A stretch of 64,000 bases of DNA from Zonotrichia leucophrys gambelii (taxonomy: Eukaryota; Chordata; Aves; Passeriformes; Passerellidae), in NCBI RefSeq assembly GCF_028769735.1, contig NC_088177.1, positions 27,312,099 to 27,376,098 on the forward strand. The letters run 5' to 3'. This document shows, piece by piece, positions 56,779 through 64,000 of this stretch. The translations under genes and the position numbers were made by a program. Within the stretch, counting starts at the first letter, position 1. Every line of letters starts with the position of its first letter. The notes under the pieces are model-generated. The model worked only from the letters and a program-made list of their open reading frames with translations. It was not told the DNA's origin and ran no database searches.

Positions 56779-57729
56779 CTGCAGGCAAATAAAAACAATT
56801 ATTATCAGATGAAAAGAATTTAAAATACAACAATTTCATACAGAGGAAAAATCCACAATGTCTTAAAGGGTAAGGTCATCTACAAAGAAATGAACTGGTA
56901 CAGTCCCCCCGCTAATACACTCCCTTTTGGGTAGTAAACAAAGAGCACATAAGTGACAGACAAAGACTAGTTATTCTACTGCTTTGGATTCAGTTTAATC
57001 AGAGTAAAAGAAACTGCTTGACAGAATTGTTTCCTCTGCTCTTCTGCCTATGTTATTACCAACTGTTCACAAACTGAATAAGTATATCTAGACACTCTTT
57101 ACCCCAGGCTGGCATTAGTATGACAGGCTGAGTAAATAAAATTTTAGGCAAATTTTCTGTGACCCAGTCTGCACACAGAAGTAGCTCCTAAATACTGCCT
57201 AGTTTAAACAACATACATATCTTTTCAGATATTAAAGTAGACCATAATATAGGTTTCTTCTTTTTAAAAGTCTTAGCTATCCTGAATATGTAACAATTTG
57301 CTTGTAATTTTACATAAATAGGTTTGCTAATCTTCATCAGTTTACTCATTGGAGTAAATATTCTGCTATTGGAGGATCTCCTGTATTAGAGTCAAATTAA
57401 TGCTCTAACCTTACAATTAATTATACATGTTCTTAATTTTAATTCATATCAGTAATTGCCTTGACTTCATTGGTAACTATTAGCACCTGATTTCACCCAA
57501 GATCTCTATGAACAGCAGAGATGATACATAATGAAGCAGTGTCTTTGTTTCACTTCTGCAACTTATCTTTGTGTACCTGAGCCCCATTGTATTAGGGACT
57601 GCAAAATGCAGAACAAAAAGGCACTCTGCAAAGAACTTATCATTTAAATGTGACACAACAGATGGATACAAAAAGAAAGGGAATACACAGAAGCAAAATT
57701 GATGAGTATGATAAACAGTCATCTTAGCT

Positions 57730-59410
57730 CACCTGAAGTCACTTCCCTGTCAAGTTTTCTGTAGGCAGCATGGTAAAAGAGAGTTTTAAAGAGGGATTTG
57801 AGGAAAGCAATGAAGTGTTCTGTGAAAACTCATGGGAGCTTCTTCCAAGCATGAAGGGCAGCATACCAGAAAGAGCTCAAAGAAACTAGTTTGAAAATTT
57901 AACAGGAGGTTATGAATGCTGCTTTGGGTCAGTCAAAGCTGAGACTTGTTTACTGTAAGTAGACAAGGTGGGTTGGGAGGAACTTTAGGTACAGTATGTT
58001 TTATGATATTAAAAAAAAAAATCTTTAGGTAAATATGTTTACTAGCAGATTAGAGAAAAGCAATGGGATAGGTTAGTGCTCTTTGCAACAACATTTTTGA
58101 TGAATACAGCAGTAAAGAGGTCCAAGTTAAAAATGATTCACAGTTGTGGGTCCAGAATAGGGTTTAAAAAAAAAAAAGAAAGAAAAGAGAGAGAAAAGTG
58201 ATCTAGCAAAAGGCCTTGTGGAAATCCTTTGGAAAACTGTCAAAGGGGTACAAGGATCTCCTAAAGCACAACTAAACCAGGAGAATTGAGAGGAGACAAA
58301 GTTATGAATGTTAGGAAGAATAAGATTTCAAGAGGAATAAAATGGTCATTTACATTGAAAGAAAATGAAATGCCAAGGAAAAAGTCAAAGATTATATATA
58401 AGCCTGAGTTTTTTCTAGGAAAATGGTATTAAAAGCTGGTGAGTGGAATTTCTTTTTAGTCGTTAGAATCCAGAGTGAAAAGGAACTAGGGTTGGAAAAC
58501 CAGAGGGGAGGTGATTTCTAGACTGTCATAGTCAAACAACTGTAAATGAACTTGGAGATGAAAATGTTAGAACAAGAATTTGTATGAGAAATGCTTAATT
58601 CCTGCAGCACAAGATGGATGAGTTGTGCTGCAGTTGAATAAGGCTGCAGTTTGAATGAAGAGATAGGCAAGAATATGCACCTAGGGGATCAGATGGATCT
58701 TCAACATGAAGTTGAAGTCAATTGACATGTGTGGAAATTTGTATAAGGAACAGAATGAATCATGAACTAAATTCAGCAATGAAGCCTCACAGAGATTAGC
58801 TAGACAGCTAACAACATAAAACAGTGGCAGACCAAGGAGGTGGGGTGGGGGGAAGGGAAGGATACATTACTATTGAGAAAGGAAATACATTAGGAAGTGA
58901 GTGGAAGGATTGGCAGAAATAGAAAGCCAGAAACATTATATTCCCACCACAGTCTGGTCTAAGGATGACAGTCCTTAGTAAGAAAATACTGGTTGAAGAG
59001 GTCTGAGCTTCTTTGAGAATGGGAGGCTGGAGAAAACAATACATGAAGAGAGTATGAACATTCATGACCTATTAAGGGATGAAACAAACTTTCTAGAGAC
59101 AGAAATAGAAAAGGATTAAAAAGGCAGGAATGAGTTTAGTAATAATGACTAAAAAGAGGGAGAAAGCAAGTCATGAAGACCAGGGAAAATCGAGAAGATG
59201 GAGATAAAAGGAAGAAGCATATAGAGGCACAAAAAGGGGTGGAAAAAGGAGAGAATGTATGTGAGATCTGGATTTGCAGTGCTAAGGGGAGAGTGAGAAG
59301 TGGGCAAATGAAGAGGAGCTTTGAAAACTGTAGGAGATAACATTACAAAACTATCAAATGAAATAAATGTCTGGATGGGAGATGCAGATGGCATTCTGAG
59401 TCACTGATGT
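57730..59410. other. purine-biased stretch in SCN2A intron 10
   Basis: For about 1.6 kb the plus strand is visibly enriched in A and G, for example 58,260-58,400 and 59,040-59,330. It does not match a repeat I recognise and has no long coding frame. Confidence 0.5.
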
Positions 59411-59916
59411 TTCAATGTAAGAGAACACATGCAGAGACACTTTGCCACACACATTTCCACCTTCTTTAAGATAACACAATTAATGGTCTCACATCAATTA
59501 ATTTCTTAAATTTCACATGAGCATTAATTTCTATTAAGCATCCCAAATTTTAATATTCTTCTCATTTGAAACATCACATTTTGTATGTATGCACCCTGTT
59601 TTGAAGCTACTCATCATGCTGAATACATCCAACTTGGTGGGGAGATAGGTCCATTTTAACTAAGAAGCTTGAAATATAGCTTCTATTAATTAGTATATGT
59701 AATTTTGATTTTTCACACAGGAATTCAGAGTAAAACCAAAATCTCTCAAATTCTTGGTTTCATATTTGGCTGCAAGTTTTTACTTGGTTAGTCTTTGATT
59801 TAGGATATTAATGAATCTGCGGTATCTTGCAAGAATTAACCAAACTGCTATACAGTGCTTTCTTTATATGATGAGTAGACAAAAAAGGTGTTTAAGAGGT
59901 AATAATACTATGGTAC

Positions 59917-60207
59917 CTGATGTGGGGAAGAGAATCTCTTTTCATATGTCAATCTATTCCCTTCAATGGAAAATCGGAAACCTTTCTTTTTGATGCTGTC
60001 CTCTGATTCCGATTTGTGAAATTCTTCCCCATCCTTCTCCTCGCCTTCAGACTGTTCTTTCTGCTTTTTTTTCTTTCTTCTATTCCTTCTCTCTTTAGCA
60101 CTCTTTGAGCTCAGCTTTGATGCCTCAGAAGAACTTTCGGAGAATCCACCTATTCCACCTACTCCACTATAATCTCTTGAGTCAGCTGCTGCAGCTGCTG
60201 CCGCCGC
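59917..60207 (-). CDS. SCN2A: SCN2A exon 10: I-II linker with poly-alanine run
   Basis: This 291-nt, phase-0 exon encodes 97 residues of the cytoplasmic I-II linker. It opens with eight alanine codons, then [20 protein letters not shown], a basic cluster [13 protein letters not shown], an acidic segment, and KSESEDS, which corresponds to a protein kinase A site region known in mammalian Nav1.2. It ends [15 protein letters not shown]. The alanine run is slightly longer than in human SCN2A as I recall it. The acceptor is TGTATAG and the donor is CATCAG followed by GTACCA. The following intron (56,779-59,916; 3,138 nt) contains a long purine-biased tract but no recognisable element. Confidence 0.95.
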
Positions 60208-61079
60208 CTATACACACAAGCACATGTGCAATTTACAGCATTTATACAAATACATACCCTGCTCACTATTTCAAATTTATTGCCACTCTTAAAGAAACTA
60301 TTATTTTGAAATAAAAGCAGTGTTTCACTTCACCAAACCCAGCATATCATAAGAAGTGTAATTTGTGAAATACTACAGGAACCGTAATTTGCCAATGCTC
60401 CATAAACCAAGAGCAAGAGTAACCCAAGGGAAAACTGTGCTGTCAAAAAAACAAGTTAAAAAACATCTGTTTCAGATTGAAGCAATATGCTGCAATGATT
60501 TTTTCATCTGAAGCACTATGTAAAAATAAAGAATCAAGGCTCAAAAAAATGGTAAAATCCCCGTTAACTGGAACCAACACTTTCTTATAACATTTTGATG
60601 GGTTTTGAATACTCCCTAGTCTATTAAAGATCTTGTGTAATGCTGATATGTCAGCTTTGCAAATAACAATCAGAGATTTGTGTTAAACTATCCACTATTA
60701 CATACTTGTTGCTGTTTGATTTTCAACACATGTGGAGCATTTCATTAACATTTATTTACAAGGTGTGGTAAAAAACAGGAAAAAGAATATCTCCCAATTC
60801 CCCCCAACACATAGCAATTGATCAATGAAACATAAAACGCTGACTGCTGCCTTTAGTCATGTGCCTATACGGAAGACATAGTTCAACTTCTGCCCTATGA
60901 GGCCACATGCCAAGAAGACATATAAATTTTTCTATTAAAGATTTGAGAGCCTTCAAAAAATGAAACGTAATTTCAAAGCAGCATGTAATCATTACATTTG
61001 TATAAAAGAAGTGTTTTCTTCGGTTTCTCCACTTTTCCCAACTCTCTTTAACTATGTCTTTCTGCTGTGAGAGATGGGC

Positions 61080-61141
61080 AGGGAGTAGAAAAAAGCCAAA
61101 TATTGCTGAAGGGAGTAGAAAAAAAACCTAATATTGCTGAA
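61080..61141. repeat. imperfect ~31-bp tandem duplication
   Basis: GGGAGTAGAAAAAAGCCAAA and TATTGCTGAA, followed by a near-copy, make two adjacent units in SCN2A intron 9, differing by a few bases and A-run length. Confidence 0.85.
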
Positions 61142-61232
61142 GCACCATCACCTACAATAGTTTTGCTTCTGTTACTTATATAAGCACAATTACTCTTTGG
61201 ATTTTTTTCCACATCTCCACCTCCATTTCAGA

Positions 61233-61462
61233 CAATCACAGAATGGTTGAGGTTGCAAAGGAACCTCTGGAGGTCATCATGTCCACCTCTCCAGCAGACA
61301 GGGTCACCTAAAGCAGGTTGCCCAAGGACCATATCCAGATGGCTTTTGATTATCTCCACAAGAAATCTGGACAACTTTTTAAGTGCTCCAATAAAAAGTT
61401 AATTTCCATCTCCAGTTTGAAAACCCAGTGCTTTAGCTTTTTGGTTATTATTTTTTGTCACA
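61233..61462 (-). mobile_element. CR1 3'-end fragment in SCN2A intron 9
   Basis: CAATCACAGAATGGTTGAGG begins the reverse complement of a CR1 3' end. It continues with AACCTCTGGAGGTCATCATG, CAGGGTCACCTAAAGCAGGT and CCATATCCAGATGGCTTTTG, then decays. Orientation is the same as SCN2A. Confidence 0.88.
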
Positions 61463-61648
61463 AAATTAACAGGTTCAATCAAACCAGCAAAACCAGTGCA
61501 ATGGAAAACATCAGAGATTGTTTACAATATGAAGAAATTGATGAGGCAAAGTAATATATTGTTAGAAGTAGGGGAATAAAAGTTTTCTCATATGCGGACC
61601 TAAAGCCCATGTTAACAGTCATGCATGGACTGAGGAAATTTTACTTTA

Positions 61649-61930
<282 letters not shown>

Positions 61931-62637
61931 CTATGTTATACTTTAGATATATAAGATTGATTTATGTTAGCACAAGATTATTCAGTTAATTTTTCCTTAT
62001 AGAAATAACATTATATCCTAGATACATATGAAAAAGTTTTGTGTCTACAATTGTCAAGGTAAATCCAGTTCTGAATAGCTCAGAACTTATACGAGTAAGA
62101 ATCTATACATCTACATTACTGCCTTTAAATTTAACAGTAGGTGGGGCCACTGATCAGCATCTTACCTTCCTGTCTCATCAGTCTCAAACTACACTGCCAC
62201 AAAAATAGTGCATTATACAAAATGTTACAGTGGAGAAAATTATAGTCCTTCAAGTAAGGATATTTGTAGTTCAGGGACAAGGTGTAACTTTTTCAAACAA
62301 AACAAATTTTTACTAGACTGCAAATCAATTAAACATAGCATCTCTTTACATCATGCATGGGTAAGAAACTTTGACAACTTAAATTCATGTATTCATTTAG
62401 GTAAAAAAAACCAATAATGCTTAACCATCCTCATAAAATAACAGCTATTCCCTATAATGTATTGAAGAAGCACATCGGAACCTAAATCGTGAATAAGGGC
62501 CTTATTGTTTTAGACAACAGTTTACATATATGAAATTAAAGACAATTTCTGTTCCAAAGGCCTTAGGGACAAGTGAATGAAAATAACTATGCAAATACTA
62601 TGTAGTAATGGTATTGGTGATGGTGCTGTTTATTTTA

Positions 62638-62811
<174 letters not shown>

Positions 62812-63343
62812 CTATTTTTAACAACTACTCTATATTACGATATGCTGCAGTAAAACAAAATTGTTCAGGAGTACCAGATGCTAATGAAATTATGAACAAG
62901 TAAAACGTCATTCTACATACCTAAGATAAAAATATATAGCTTATAAATTTTCACTTTTTAATTCTACTTCCTAATCATATTTCAATACTTTAATAATATA
63001 ACCAATAGTATTCTACCCTTCTCCACAAGTTTTCATAACACATCTCCATCAGGACAAAAGAATACCAAGTAGCATGGCTGATAAACAGTTGTTAGCAAGT
63101 TGGCAGCAACACTTATGCACAGATCATTCATGTGATTACCTTTACAAAAGTAGCCTAAGAGGCAGATGGAAGTGCCTGTGTAAATTCAAATCACAGAGAT
63201 GGTTGTATTTAGGTATAGCTTCAAATGCAAAACATTGATAATTTGCAACTCTACACTTGATATTAAAGTTGACTACCTGAGCTATTCTAAGTAGCTTATT
63301 ATTTGTCTTTGATGCATAATGAAAAATGATGATCATTTTCTTA

Positions 63344-63499
<156 letters not shown>

Positions 63500-63877
63500 C
63501 TAGCAGAGCTAACAAACTGTTCAACTGCAATATATAGTGGTTAGGAATGAAAAAAGCATGGAAAGTATTGTTTTATCAGGAAAATTACTTTCTACAGAAT
63601 CTTCAAGTTAGCCTTTCTTTAGAAAACAAAAAGTTAGTTATGCAGTTAATTCTTGGCAACCTAACCAAATTATAAGATACAAGGGGAATATCAAATTGTG
63701 TATGCTAGCAAATAAAAAAACACCAGGAAAATGAAGCAAAGGATGAGAGCAATTCTGTGACCTAATTCGTGCCTTTTGATAGAACATTTAGTACTATTCA
63801 TATATAATTATCAATTACATATTATTTTATCCAAGTATTCCTTTAAAAAACCTGAACTATTAGGGATGACATTTCTT

Positions 63878-64000
63878 CTGTGTGCTCAGCACTGGTGAGG
63901 CCACATCTCAAGTACTGCGTCCAGTTCTGGGCGCAACAGTTTAGATAGGACATTGAGGTGCTGGAACAGGTCCAGAGAAGGGCACTGAAGCTGGTGAAGG
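63878..64000 (+). mobile_element. CR1 LINE, cut by the window end
   Basis: TGTGCTCAGCACTGGTGAGG, then TACTGCGTCCAGTTCTGGGC, GACATTGAGGTGCTGGAACA and GGTCCAGAGAAGGGCACTGA, match the CR1 segment downstream of the reverse transcriptase. The element continues past 64,000, in SCN2A intron 6 and opposite to the gene. Confidence 0.93.

Overview
The window is vertebrate nuclear DNA, almost certainly from a bird. It holds several CR1 non-LTR retrotransposon copies, two LTR-type insertions of the kinds common in avian genomes, CpG islands, and one large, intron-rich gene. The LTR at 19.2-19.8 kb resembles (from memory) a family abundant in songbirds, so a passerine is my best guess; that narrower call is inference.

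The main content is the 3' three-quarters of SCN2A, the neuronal voltage-gated sodium channel alpha subunit Nav1.2, on the minus strand. I could place 20 consecutive coding exons (numbers 7 to 26 in mammalian SCN1A/SCN2A numbering) between 63,408 and 25,595. Every exon has splice sites and phases that join into one open frame of about 1,694 codons plus stop, with no frameshift or nonsense codon. They encode the domain I pore and S6, all of domains II, III and IV, the three cytoplasmic linkers and the C-terminus. All four selectivity-filter residues (D, E, K, A), the IFM inactivation gate, the ankyrin-G motif, the IQ motif and the PY motif are present. Exons 1-6 lie beyond 64,000. The paralogue call rests mainly on the C-terminal tail, which fits SCN2A better than SCN1A or SCN3A. 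The 3' UTR probably runs to a polyadenylation signal at 23,482-23,487.

Below 23.4 kb there is no coding exon I can defend. A CpG island at 21.3-22.2 kb lies just beyond the SCN2A 3' end and contains consensus minus-strand splice donors. A second GC-rich island at 6.2-6.6 kb does too. In mammals CSRNP3 follows SCN2A on the same strand, so these may be CSRNP3 promoters with untranslated first exons; that is inference. The rest of 1-21 kb is AT-rich non-coding DNA with CR1 pieces, one LTR and a few GC-richer blocks I cannot classify.

The most notable sequence-level points are a non-canonical AT-AC intron between exons 23 and 24, a preserved pair of alternative 5' splice sites 33 nt apart at the end of exon 11, and a solo LTR in the largest intron bounded by a perfect 6-bp target duplication. 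I found no evidence of an undescribed biological system.
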